From JAHBXE01 sp044222195 (lineage in GTDB: Bacteria > Planctomycetota > Phycisphaerae > Phycisphaerales > UBA1924), in contig JBGANS010000010.1 in NCBI GenBank assembly GCA_044222195.1, positions 137,455-201,454 on the forward strand: 64,000 nucleotides of DNA, written 5' to 3'. Both the position numbers and the translations under genes were made by a program. Shown here piece after piece: positions 1 to 6,936 of this stretch; the stretch's first letter is position 1, and the number at the start of each line of letters is the position of its first letter. Under the pieces are notes generated by a model, which was given only the letters and a program-made list of their open reading frames with translations, did not search any database and was not told where the DNA came from.

Positions 1-765
1 CCGGAAGCGGTCGAAGTCGGGTTCGGAGACGTGCTCCATTCGCGGCGGGTAGTACTGCATGAAGTGGTGCCCGGCGACGTCAATCGTCTCGTAGAACACC
101 AATGTGCAGTCCCAGGCGCCGGCGGTAAGAAGGTGGGTCGCGGTGTTGTGGATGGAGGCACACTGAGCGATGAGCTTGGCGACCAGAAGCACGCGGGGGT
201 CGCGCGGATCCAGGTCCTGGCGACCGGGGAGCAAGGCCCGCATCTCATCGGCGGAGAGTTCGCCCGGGTGCATCCGGAGTTCGGCGATCGCGTTTGACAG
301 TTCCCGAGGATGAACAGAGCCGGCGATGAGGGGCCAGGCCTGATCGGGGGAAGCCGGGACGCCTTCCTGGAACAGGTTCGAAACGACGGCGCCGGCGACC
401 GGTTCGGCAGGGTGAGAGGCGTACCAGCCGACCAGATTGGTTCGGAGGCCCGCCTGGGTCAGTATGTTCCAGAGGGCCTTGGTCTTGCGGGATGTGCCGC
501 ACACAGGCCGCAGGCCGGACGCGGAGGGATCGGGCTCTACAAAGTTGAGAATGCCGTGCTTGTCGGCCGTCTTTCCGGTGGCGATGGACGTCCAGAGCAA
601 GGGCGAGAGCTTGGGATCGAGGGAAGCAAGGTCGGCCCGGGTGCCGGCGTCGACAAGCCGCTTGAGATTGGGCATCCCGCCCTTGGGAAGCAGGGCATCG
701 ATGATCTTCCAGTCGGCCGCGTCCCAACCCACGATCATCAGTTTCTTGGCGATCCGCTCGGGCAT
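1..765 (-). CDS. Alkaline phosphatase superfamily protein, N-terminal part (gene runs off the left edge)
   Basis: The minus-strand frame is open from an ATG at 765 to the window edge (255 codons, no stop), so the C-terminus is missing. The start MPERIAKKLMIVGWDAADW is nearly the same as that of the gene at 1812-3899, and the two align to the last visible codon, so this is a tandem paralogue. Visible superfamily features are the metal-binding Asp in VGWDAADW and the predicted Thr nucleophile in LLWTSIATGKTADKHG. This family includes type I phosphodiesterases/nucleotide pyrophosphatases; the substrate is unknown. No signal peptide is seen, so it is probably cytoplasmic. A TAGCAT box lies 6 bases before the ATG and a terminator hairpin lies just upstream. 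By analogy with the paralogue, TPR repeats probably follow outside the window. Confidence 0.85.
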   Translation of the reverse strand, partial: MPERIAKKLMIVGWDAADWKIIDALLPKGGMPNLKRLVDAGTRADLASLDPKLSPLLWTSIATGKTADKHGILNFVEPDPSASGLRPVCGTSRKTKALWNILTQAGLRTNLVGWYASHPAEPVAGAVVSNLFQEGVPASPDQAWPLIAGSVHPRELSNAIAELRMHPGELSADEMRALLPGRQDLDPRDPRVLLVAKLIAQCASIHNTATHLLTAGAWDCTLVFYETIDVAGHHFMQYYPPRMEHVSEPDFDRFR

Positions 766-770
766 GGTGG

Positions 771-776
771 ATGCTA
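771..776 (-). promoter_or_regulatory. -10-like box next to start codon
   Basis: TAGCAT on the minus strand lies 6 bases before the ATG at 765. The paralogue at 3899 has the same hexamer at the same place. It would start transcription at about the start codon (leaderless). The T-rich tract of the upstream terminator (TTCTTT) is the only -35 candidate. This is a pattern-based inference. Confidence 0.35.
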
Positions 777-792
777 TCGGCTCGCACGAGGC

Positions 793-829
793 AAAAAGAA
801 ACATGGGCGGCCCAAGGGGCCGCCCATGT
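793..829 (-). terminator. Rho-independent terminator after PEP-CTERM-like gene
   Basis: A perfect 12-bp stem (801-812 with 818-829, 5-base loop) is followed on the minus strand by TTCTTTTT. It separates the PEP-CTERM-like gene (stop at 853) from the phosphatase gene starting at 765. An equivalent hairpin occupies the same place in the second copy of the unit. Confidence 0.85.
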
Positions 830-852
830 CGAGTTCAGGGAATCAGCGATGC

Positions 853-1491
853 TTACTTGCGACGACGACCGATGAGGCCGGCCGCGCCGACAGCGAGCAG
901 GGCGATGGAACCGGGAGCCGGAACCTGGCCCGCGGCGATTTCAACGGCGACGCCATCGTCGTAGGCGTAGTCAACCAGCACGCGGGTCGCGAGGCTCGGA
1001 TTGTTGATCTGAGCCCAGCCGTAGTGCAGGGTCGAGTCGCTTTCGCGGATGAAGCGGAAGCCGAAGTAGCCGGAGTTCGGGGCGGGGTTCCAAGCGGTGT
1101 TGGTCGTACCCCAGAGGCTGCCCACGCCGCCGATCGAGGGAGCGCCGACGCCGCCGGCCATGCGGGCGACCGTGGTGCCGGTGAGGGCGAAGTACGCCGA
1201 CCCGCCGCCCGGAAGCGGACTGGGATTGAAGAAGCTCAGCGAGGTCGAGCTGAAGGGGTTGATATCCCAACCGGGCACCGTCGAGCCTGCGGAGCCGGGG
1301 GGCGGAAGGTTGTTCGCGCCGGTGACGACGTTCAGGTACAGACCGTTGGTCGAGTTCGGAATCGGAAGATTCACGACACCGCTGTACACAACAGCCGCCT
1401 GCGACTGCTGCGTAGCGCCAACGACCGCCGCGCCAGCCGCGGCCGCACAGGCCACGAAGTGCGCATCCAACCTCTTTGCCAGAATACTCAT
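853..1491 (-). CDS. Secreted protein with PEP-CTERM-like sorting tail (copy 1)
   Basis: A 212-residue secreted protein. The start chosen is MSILAKRLDAHFVACAAAA, because an AGGAAAGGG ribosome site precedes it and the paralogue at 3985-4590 starts identically; a longer in-frame start at 1587 is not supported. An N-terminal hydrophobic stretch ending near QQSQA looks like a signal peptide. The C-terminus has VPAPGSIALLAVGAAG followed by RRRK, the short-motif/hydrophobic/basic layout of exosortase-type sorting signals. The middle has no recognised domain; its aromatic, Gly/Asn-rich sequence (FGFRF, YGWAQINN) suggests a beta-sandwich. It is the first gene of a duplicated two-gene unit and is followed by a terminator. 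Function unknown. Confidence 0.85.
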   Translation of the reverse strand: MSILAKRLDAHFVACAAAAGAAVVGATQQSQAAVVYSGVVNLPIPNSTNGLYLNVVTGANNLPPPGSAGSTVPGWDINPFSSTSLSFFNPSPLPGGGSAYFALTGTTVARMAGGVGAPSIGGVGSLWGTTNTAWNPAPNSGYFGFRFIRESDSTLHYGWAQINNPSLATRVLVDYAYDDGVAVEIAAGQVPAPGSIALLAVGAAGLIGRRRK

Positions 1492-1697
1492 GTCTTGTCC
1501 CTTTCCTCTACTTCTGATGGGCGCCACGAAGCACCCGTTCTCTCTTGACCTCACCGTGCGCCCCACGAGATACCACTTGTTGCGCATCGGCCGGACCGGT
1601 GGAAACGACCCGCCTGTCCGCGACTGTGGGTGAAATTACCACCCTAGTGGAATACCTGCAAGACTAATTCCTATTGAATTCGAGAAAAACAAGGCCA

Positions 1698-1718
1698 AGG
1701 TCCCAAAATATTTGTAAC
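1698..1718 (-). promoter_or_regulatory. Conserved upstream element of PEP-CTERM-like gene, copy 1
   Basis: This 21-base AT-rich block agrees at 18 of 21 positions with 4793-4813 and lies at nearly the same distance (about 225 bases) from the start codon of the paralogous gene. In a very GC-rich genome this suggests a promoter or activator site with a long 5' leader. It lies in the 320-base gap 1492-1811, in which I see nothing else supportable. Confidence 0.45.
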
Positions 1719-1811
1719 CTAACATTGACCGACCATTATTAGGAGGCCCCCAAGCGGTATGGGCCAACCGGACCGGGAAATGGAGCGGCGAGACCGGCAC
1801 GCCGTCGCGGC

Positions 1812-3899
1812 CTATTCCTCGTCGATTCCGAGCTCTTTGGCCCATTCGAGAGGCCCCATGGGGGGTTCTCGGAGCGAGTCGTCGATGGGTTGACCGCGCT
1901 TGCGCTGGCGCATCAGGTCGATGGCAAGGTTGCGGTGCTTGACGGCGTTCTCGCGATCGTGCCTGAGGCGGTGGATGCTGGCGAGGAACCGGTGGGCCTC
2001 GATGAGCCCCGGCTGCATGGAGAGGGCGATCTGGAATGACTTGACGGCGTGGTCGTAGTCCTTCATCCAGGTCAGGGCGACGCCAAGCGTGTAATGGGCG
2101 TCGGGGTAGAAGTGCTGGATCGAGACGGCCGTGAGGCAGTGCTCGGTCGCGGCGGCGAACTGCTGCTGATTGAGGGCGACGAGGGCCAGGCCGTGGTGGG
2201 ACTTGGCGCTGTGAGGATCGAGCCTGACCGCCCGGGTGAACACGCGCTTGGCGTCGTCCCAGCGCTTCAGGAAGACATAGACCTCGCCGAGCATGGACGA
2301 CAGGTCCGGCCGGTCGGGCGTCTCGCGGTCCGCGGCTTCGAGCACGGCGCTGGCTTCCTCGAGTTTGCGCTCGGCGAAAAGGGCCGCGCCGAGGAGGATC
2401 TTGGCGTCGGGGGCGTCGGGGTGGCGTTTGAGGACATCGTCGAGCACGGCGCGGGCGTCGGCAAACCGGCCGAGCATGTAATAGCTGCGGGCGAGGTTGG
2501 ATGCGTAGCGCAGCATGTCCGGGTGGGCGCGGTGGAGCTCTTCGAACAGTTCCGCGGCCTGGGTCACGCGGCGGGTGGTCATGTACACGACGGCCATGTT
2601 GAATCGGGTCTCATCGCGTGCGGTGGCGACCAGCTGATCGCCGCTGGCGGAGCGGTCTGAAATGTACCCCAGTTCCGCGAGCTGCTTGAGCGCATCCTGG
2701 GCGTCGAGGGGGTCCTGGCGAAGGTCGGGCGGGTGCATCCCCGCCTCGCCCGCCATCTCGTCCCAGCCGAAGACCCGGTCGACCTGCACCGGCCGATTGA
2801 TGGCCTCGACGAGGACTCGGCCATCCATGTCGGCGCCGACGGGAACGCCGAGCAGGGTCAGCACCGTCGGTGCGATGTCGAGGAGCGTGGCGCCGTAGAC
2901 GCGCTCGTTGCTGATCCCGGGTCCGCCCATCGCGAGCACGCCGATGGGTCGGTGCCACGTGGCGTCCATGGCGGCGTGCTCGTCCTCGATGGCGGCTGAG
3001 CCCTTGGGACGGAGATGATCGCTGTGGAAGCCGTGGTCTGAAACGACGATGACGGTGGTCTCGGGGCCGACCATTTCGAGTAGCGCGCCGAGCATCATGT
3101 CGAGGAGCTGGTACGCGCCGGGCACGGCGTGACGGAAGCGGTCAAAGTCGTGCTCGCTCACATGAGCCATGCGCGGCGGGTAGTACTGCATGAAGTGGTG
3201 GCCGATGACGTCAATGGTGTCGAAGAACACCATGGCGCAGTCCCAATCGGGCCTGGCCGCGAGCACGCCGGTGGTGGCGTTGTGGACGCTGGCACAGGCG
3301 GCGATGTGGCGTGCGAGAAGCTGGAGGCGGCGGTCGCTTGGGTCCATTTCGCGCAAGCGCGGGACGAAGGCGAGCATCTCGGCGCCGGAGATTTCACCCG
3401 GATGCAGACGGAGGCCTGCGATGGTGTCGAGCAAGTCTCGCGGGTGGACGGTCTCGGGCTTGATGGGCCAGGGGGCGTCCGGAGACTTGGGCTGGCCCTC
3501 CTGGAAGAGATTGGAGACACACACGCCGCGGATGGGCTCGGCGGGGTGTGAGGCGTACCAGTTGATGACGTGGGTGGTCAGGCCGGACTGGGTGAGGATG
3601 TTCCAGAGGGCCTTGGTCTTTCGGGTGGTGCTGCTGGAGATGCGGAGGGATTCGCCGGTGTCGTCGGGCTCGACAAAGTGGAGGATTCCGTGCTTGTCGG
3701 CGGTCTTTCCGGTGGCGATGGAGGTCCAGAGGAGGGGCGAAAGCTTGGGATCGAGCGTGGCGAGGTCGGCCCGGACGCCGGACTGGGAGAGCTTTCTGAT
3801 GTTGGGCAGGCGGTCCGCGGCGAAGAGGGAGTCGATGATCTTCCAGTCGGCGGCGTCCCAGCCGACGATGAGGACCCTCTTGGCAATGCGTTCGGGCAT
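1812..3899 (-). CDS. Alkaline phosphatase superfamily protein with C-terminal TPR repeats
   Basis: A 695-residue two-part protein. Residues 1 to about 370 are an alkaline-phosphatase-superfamily (phosphodiesterase/nucleotide pyrophosphatase-like) domain, with the metal ligand Asp15 in VGWDAADW, the predicted nucleophile Thr59 in LLWTSIATG, and the metal-binding VVSDHGFHSD further on. From about residue 425 to 650 there are tandem TPR units (for example AVVYMTTRRVTQAAELFEEL and LGVALTWMKDYDHAVKSFQIA), normally protein-interaction modules. No signal peptide or membrane segment is visible. Substrate and partner are unknown. The gene follows a PEP-CTERM-like gene after a terminator, and the whole pair is duplicated at 1-1491. 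A TAGCAT box 7 bases before the ATG suggests its own leaderless promoter. Confidence 0.9.
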   Translation of the reverse strand: MPERIAKRVLIVGWDAADWKIIDSLFAADRLPNIRKLSQSGVRADLATLDPKLSPLLWTSIATGKTADKHGILHFVEPDDTGESLRISSSTTRKTKALWNILTQSGLTTHVINWYASHPAEPIRGVCVSNLFQEGQPKSPDAPWPIKPETVHPRDLLDTIAGLRLHPGEISGAEMLAFVPRLREMDPSDRRLQLLARHIAACASVHNATTGVLAARPDWDCAMVFFDTIDVIGHHFMQYYPPRMAHVSEHDFDRFRHAVPGAYQLLDMMLGALLEMVGPETTVIVVSDHGFHSDHLRPKGSAAIEDEHAAMDATWHRPIGVLAMGGPGISNERVYGATLLDIAPTVLTLLGVPVGADMDGRVLVEAINRPVQVDRVFGWDEMAGEAGMHPPDLRQDPLDAQDALKQLAELGYISDRSASGDQLVATARDETRFNMAVVYMTTRRVTQAAELFEELHRAHPDMLRYASNLARSYYMLGRFADARAVLDDVLKRHPDAPDAKILLGAALFAERKLEEASAVLEAADRETPDRPDLSSMLGEVYVFLKRWDDAKRVFTRAVRLDPHSAKSHHGLALVALNQQQFAAATEHCLTAVSIQHFYPDAHYTLGVALTWMKDYDHAVKSFQIALSMQPGLIEAHRFLASIHRLRHDRENAVKHRNLAIDLMRQRKRGQPIDDSLREPPMGPLEWAKELGIDEE

Positions 3900-3905
3900 G
3901 GGCCG

Positions 3906-3911
3906 ATGCTA
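3906..3911 (-). promoter_or_regulatory. -10-like box next to start codon
   Basis: TAGCAT on the minus strand, 7 bases before the ATG at 3899, with TTCTTT 16 bases further upstream inside the terminator T-tract. It is conserved with the duplicated gene at 765. Confidence 0.4.
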
Positions 3912-3924
3912 TTCGCGTGGAATG

Positions 3925-3961
3925 AAAAAAGAACACGGGCGACCCGAAAGGCCGCCCGTGT
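3925..3961 (-). terminator. Rho-independent terminator after PEP-CTERM-like gene, copy 2
   Basis: A 9-bp GC-rich stem (3933-3941 with 3953-3961), extended by two further pairs after one mismatch, is followed on the minus strand by TTCTTTTTT. It sits between the stop at 3985 and the phosphatase start at 3899, matching the terminator at 793-829. Confidence 0.8.
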
Positions 3962-3984
3962 GTTCAGAGTCGAATCAGAACTGA

Positions 3985-4590
3985 TTACTTCCGCCGACGG
4001 CCAGCGACGCCGATGGCGCCGACAGCGAGGAGGGCGAGAGAACCGGGGGCGGGAATATCGCCGGCGTTGATCGCGCCACCAGCGGTGTTTTCCCAGGCGT
4101 AGTCGCGGATGACACCGGCCGTGCCAGCGCCGCCTGCGTTCTTGGTGTAGTGCATCCAGCCGAAGTGCGAGACGTTTCCGGCGTCAACGAACTTGAAGCC
4201 GAGGATGCCTTCAACGCCAACGGCGAAGTTCGTCGTGGCGGGGCTGAGACCGGCCGCGGCGTTGATCGGCGTGCCGGGGGCGAGGTTCGTCGCCGGGGAA
4301 CCGACGTAGGCCGAAGCCTCGGGAGCGGTCGTGTTCTGGAAAAGGCTGCCGCCGCCCTGGTAGGGATTCAGGTCCCAGCCAGCGAGGGCCACCGGCGCGC
4401 CGTTGGCCTGGAAGGCGCCCGTCTGTACGTTCAGGTACACGCCGTAGAAGTCGTTCGGGATGGGAATGTTCACGATGCCGCTGTAGACGACAGCAGCTTC
4501 AGACTGCTGCACGCCGCCAACGACGGCCGCACCGGCCGCGGCCGCGCAGGCCACGAAGTGCGTATCCAACCTCTTGATCAAATTGCTCAT
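3985..4590 (-). CDS. Secreted protein with PEP-CTERM-like sorting tail (copy 2)
   Basis: A 201-residue paralogue of the protein at 853-1491. Both share the N-terminus (KRLD.HFVACAAAAGAAVVG), the mature start AAVVYSG.VN.PIPN, a central YLNVQTG/YLNVVTG block and the tail IPAPGSLALLAVGAIG plus RRRK. The 20 bases before the two start codons, including the ribosome site GGAAAGGGACAAGAC, are also nearly identical. The protein is predicted to be exported and then processed at the C-terminus by an exosortase/archaeosortase-type system; no sortase gene is in the window. The centre has no recognised domain. It is the first gene of its unit and is followed by a terminator. Confidence 0.85.
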   Translation of the reverse strand: MSNLIKRLDTHFVACAAAAGAAVVGGVQQSEAAVVYSGIVNIPIPNDFYGVYLNVQTGAFQANGAPVALAGWDLNPYQGGGSLFQNTTAPEASAYVGSPATNLAPGTPINAAAGLSPATTNFAVGVEGILGFKFVDAGNVSHFGWMHYTKNAGGAGTAGVIRDYAWENTAGGAINAGDIPAPGSLALLAVGAIGVAGRRRK

Positions 4591-4792
4591 GTCTTGTCCC
4601 TTTCCTCACCGAGCACACACGTGCCCAAGTTCCTATGTCTCTCGCCCGGGGCCCATCGAGAACACGTACTCGAAGAACTGACCCATGGCCGAACGGGTGG
4701 AATGACCCACCTGCCCATACTGACTTGAGATTACTCGAATCTTCCGGATGTCGCAAGGTTTAATTCGAAAGGAATTGCATAAATCAACCCAG

Positions 4793-4813
4793 AGGTCCGA
4801 AAAAACTTGTAAC
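4793..4813 (-). promoter_or_regulatory. Conserved upstream element of PEP-CTERM-like gene, copy 2
   Basis: Matches 1698-1718 at 18 of 21 positions and lies about 220 bases before the start at 4590. It is also about 40 bases upstream of the divergent sulfotransferase gene, so it could serve either direction; its conservation with copy 1 favours the minus strand. Confidence 0.45.
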
Positions 4814-4854
4814 TCAAAAGTGACATCGGAGGCTTTCGGACCGGCGCGCCGGAA

Positions 4855-5511
4855 GTGCATGGTGCAACGCTCACTAGGATCAGACCGGGGATAGAGTTCG
4901 AACGCTGGAAAGCAGGTTCTCGTTTGCCAAGCACACCACCCATCTTGGTCGTTTCAGGGCTTCCCCGGTCAGGGACTTCCATGATGATGCGCATGATCGT
5001 CGCCGCGGGAATACAGCCCCTAACCGATTCCTTGCGCCAAGCGGATGAGGACAACCCGCGCGGGTACTTCGAGCTCGAGGCGGTCAAGCAGACCAAGGCC
5101 AGCGCGGCGTGGCTTGCCGATGCCCCCGGGAAGGTCGTGAAAGTCATCCACGTGCTGCTCAAGGACCTTCCGGCATCGTTCCAGTACCGGATCGTGTTCA
5201 TGCATCGCGACCTGGATGAGGTGCTGGCGTCGCAGAAGAAGATGCTGGAGCGGTCGGGACGGTCGGGGGCGGCGCTCCCGGCGGAGGCGCTGAAGAAGGT
5301 GTTTGCGGCCCAGCTTGATGCCGCGAGGAAGTGGGCGGCCTCGCAGCCCAACTGCTCGTGCCTCGATGTGAAGTACGCCGAGGTGGTGGCGAACCCGGCG
5401 GCGCAGGCCAGCCGGATCGCGGAGTTCATCGGGGTACCGGGAAAGGCGGCTGAAATGGCCGCGGCGGTGGAGGCGTCGCTGTATCGAAACCGGTCCGTGC
5501 CGGGGGCGTGA
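4855..5511 (+). CDS. Sulfotransferase family protein
   Basis: A 218-residue P-loop sulfotransferase-like protein. The 5'-phosphosulfate-binding loop is visible as SGLPRSGTSMMMRM (about residues 34-47), followed by GIQPLTDS. A second conserved block, YRIVFMHRDLDEVLASQ, matches the 3'-phosphate-binding region of the family, and a late VKYAEVVANPAAQASRIAEF helix is typical of bacterial members. Family knowledge: transfer of sulfate from PAPS to a hydroxyl or amine acceptor. The acceptor cannot be read from the sequence; planctomycetes carry many sulfatases and sulfated-glycan genes. No signal peptide. The gene is alone on its strand, divergent from the PEP-CTERM-like gene. Confidence 0.8.
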   Translation: MHGATLTRIRPGIEFERWKAGSRLPSTPPILVVSGLPRSGTSMMMRMIVAAGIQPLTDSLRQADEDNPRGYFELEAVKQTKASAAWLADAPGKVVKVIHVLLKDLPASFQYRIVFMHRDLDEVLASQKKMLERSGRSGAALPAEALKKVFAAQLDAARKWAASQPNCSCLDVKYAEVVANPAAQASRIAEFIGVPGKAAEMAAAVEASLYRNRSVPGA

Positions 5512-5551
5512 GCGAAGCGAACGGAACGGCACTTCGGGCGCTGGGCGCAAG

Positions 5552-5576
5552 AAAAAGGCGCTCCGGAAGGAGCGCC
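5552..5576 (-). terminator. Rho-independent terminator
   Basis: An 8-bp GC stem (5557-5564 with 5569-5576, loop GGAA) is followed on the minus strand by TTTTTC. It lies just downstream of the dockerin gene ending at 5600. Confidence 0.8.
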
Positions 5577-5599
5577 CGTGGTCGCGATGCGAGGAGAGA

Positions 5600-6574
5600 T
5601 CAGGTGCAGCCGGCGGCGTACTTGTTGATGAAGCACTGGAAGTCGTTGGCGGTGAGAGCGGGTGTGGCGGTGCTGCCATCGCAGTTGGCGTAGGAGTGGT
5701 TCGCCGCGTACTCGTTGATGAAGCACTGGAAGTCGTTGGCGGTCAGGAGGGGCGTGGCGGTGCTGCCGTCGCAGTTGGCGTAGCAGGGCTGCGTGAACGA
5801 GGAGACGTAGGCGATGGCGCTGGACACCGTGGCCGAGGCGTTGGGGGCGATCTGGAGGTTCCACTGGAACGCGCCGGTGAAGTCGCCGGGCGAACCCGTG
5901 ACCGTGTTGGTCAGGTTCGTGACGGCGGTGTCGGACAGCAGCGTTCGCAGACCGGCGAAGACCTGGGCCTGGTACGCCAGCGGGTTGGTCGCCCGGAATT
6001 CGGCGAGCGTTGTTCCTTCCTGGACCTGGAAGGTGTTGCCCGCGGCGTTGATGGCGTAGGAATCGCCGCCGGCGGTGGCGACGGCGTCGATGTCGCAGTA
6101 GCTGAAGAGGGAGATGTTGAGGGTCGAGGCGCCGGTGTTGGTGATCATGCAGGTGCAGGTGGTCACGGGCCCGCCCGGGGCGGCGACGATGATGTATCGC
6201 TGCTGAGAGGTGAAGCTGTAGGCGGCGTTGGTGACGGTGAAGTCGTACCCGCCTGAGTCGAGCGTGTTGGCGTTATTGCCGACCATGATGCCGGAAATCG
6301 CGGGGCTCGCGGCGTTGGTGGCGAAGGTGTATTCGCGCGTGTCCCCGTTGGCGCGGAGCCACCAGCCGTGCTGGAAGAGACTGTCGAGCGACGCCGCGTT
6401 GGTGGGCCGGAAAATCGCGGCCACGGGGCCGACACCGGTCGCGCCGGCGGCGACCGCTTCGCGGCTGAAGATCCCGTTGCCGGCGTTGGCGCCGCCGGGC
6501 GTAATGGAGAACTGCGCGGCGGCGGAGCCGGCGGCGAGCGCGATGGCCGAGGCGGAAATATGGAACGACTTCAT
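5600..6574 (-). CDS. Secreted protein with GC-type dockerin
   Basis: 324 residues from the ATG at 6574, which has a strong AGGGAGG ribosome site and opens a signal peptide (MKSFHISASAIALAAGSAAAQ). The mature part (about residues 22-260) is beta-rich with no recognised domain (YDFTVTNAAYSFTSQQRYII, CTCMITNTGASTLN). The last 60 residues are two Cys-containing calcium-loop-like repeats (CYANCDGST.TPLLTANDFQCFINEYA, then a second copy ending in KYAAGCT), the GC-type dockerin of planctomycetes. The dockerin probably anchors the protein outside the cell; its receptor is unknown. The gene has its own terminator and stands divergent from the ABC permease gene. Confidence 0.85.
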   Translation of the reverse strand: MKSFHISASAIALAAGSAAAQFSITPGGANAGNGIFSREAVAAGATGVGPVAAIFRPTNAASLDSLFQHGWWLRANGDTREYTFATNAASPAISGIMVGNNANTLDSGGYDFTVTNAAYSFTSQQRYIIVAAPGGPVTTCTCMITNTGASTLNISLFSYCDIDAVATAGGDSYAINAAGNTFQVQEGTTLAEFRATNPLAYQAQVFAGLRTLLSDTAVTNLTNTVTGSPGDFTGAFQWNLQIAPNASATVSSAIAYVSSFTQPCYANCDGSTATPLLTANDFQCFINEYAANHSYANCDGSTATPALTANDFQCFINKYAAGCT

Positions 6575-6936
6575 GAAAACCTCCCTGAGGGCCCGCGAGG
6601 GGCGTGTGTGGTTGGGCGCGGCAGAGCGCCCGTGATTCGTGCAGCGTTGATGCTCAACGCTCCAGCCCGGTCGGACGCGGCCCCGTGTGTGGGACGGGGC
6701 GCACCCTCGCGGACAGTCCCTTATCCTATGAGAAGTCCGACGAGTACACACGCTTTTTTGCGATCGAGCGCACGGACGCCCTCGGGCTCGCAGTGGCGGG
6801 GAACACGCACACGCAGGCGCGACCGGTCGTGGTGCACGGGAGAGGGATTCCGTACACCCGGCGAACACCGGTTGCCGGAGGGCAGTTTTCGAAGCGGGGA
6901 GCGAACTTCGGGACGCGACCGCGGTAGCATGACGTA
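6575..6936. other. 362-base intergenic region between divergent genes
   Basis: This gap separates the divergent dockerin gene and ABC permease. I see no ORF with coding character and no repeat. The only sites I would note are the ribosome site of the minus gene at its left edge and the TAGCAT box at 6925-6930. Confidence 0.5.
6925..6930 (+). promoter_or_regulatory. -10-like box next to start codon
   Basis: TAGCAT lies 7 bases before the ATG at 6937, with no Shine-Dalgarno sequence in between, consistent with a leaderless transcript. Confidence 0.4.

Noticed and set aside
245..787. Arg-rich open frame on the minus strand (180 codons)
   Set aside because: It is an out-of-frame shadow of the truncated phosphatase gene; the same type of shadow occurs at 3394-3936 over its paralogue.
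1640..1700. Sigma-54 promoter (GG-N10-GC) upstream of the PEP-CTERM-like gene
   Set aside because: A GG...TTGC match exists in copy 1 but the GG is not kept in copy 2.
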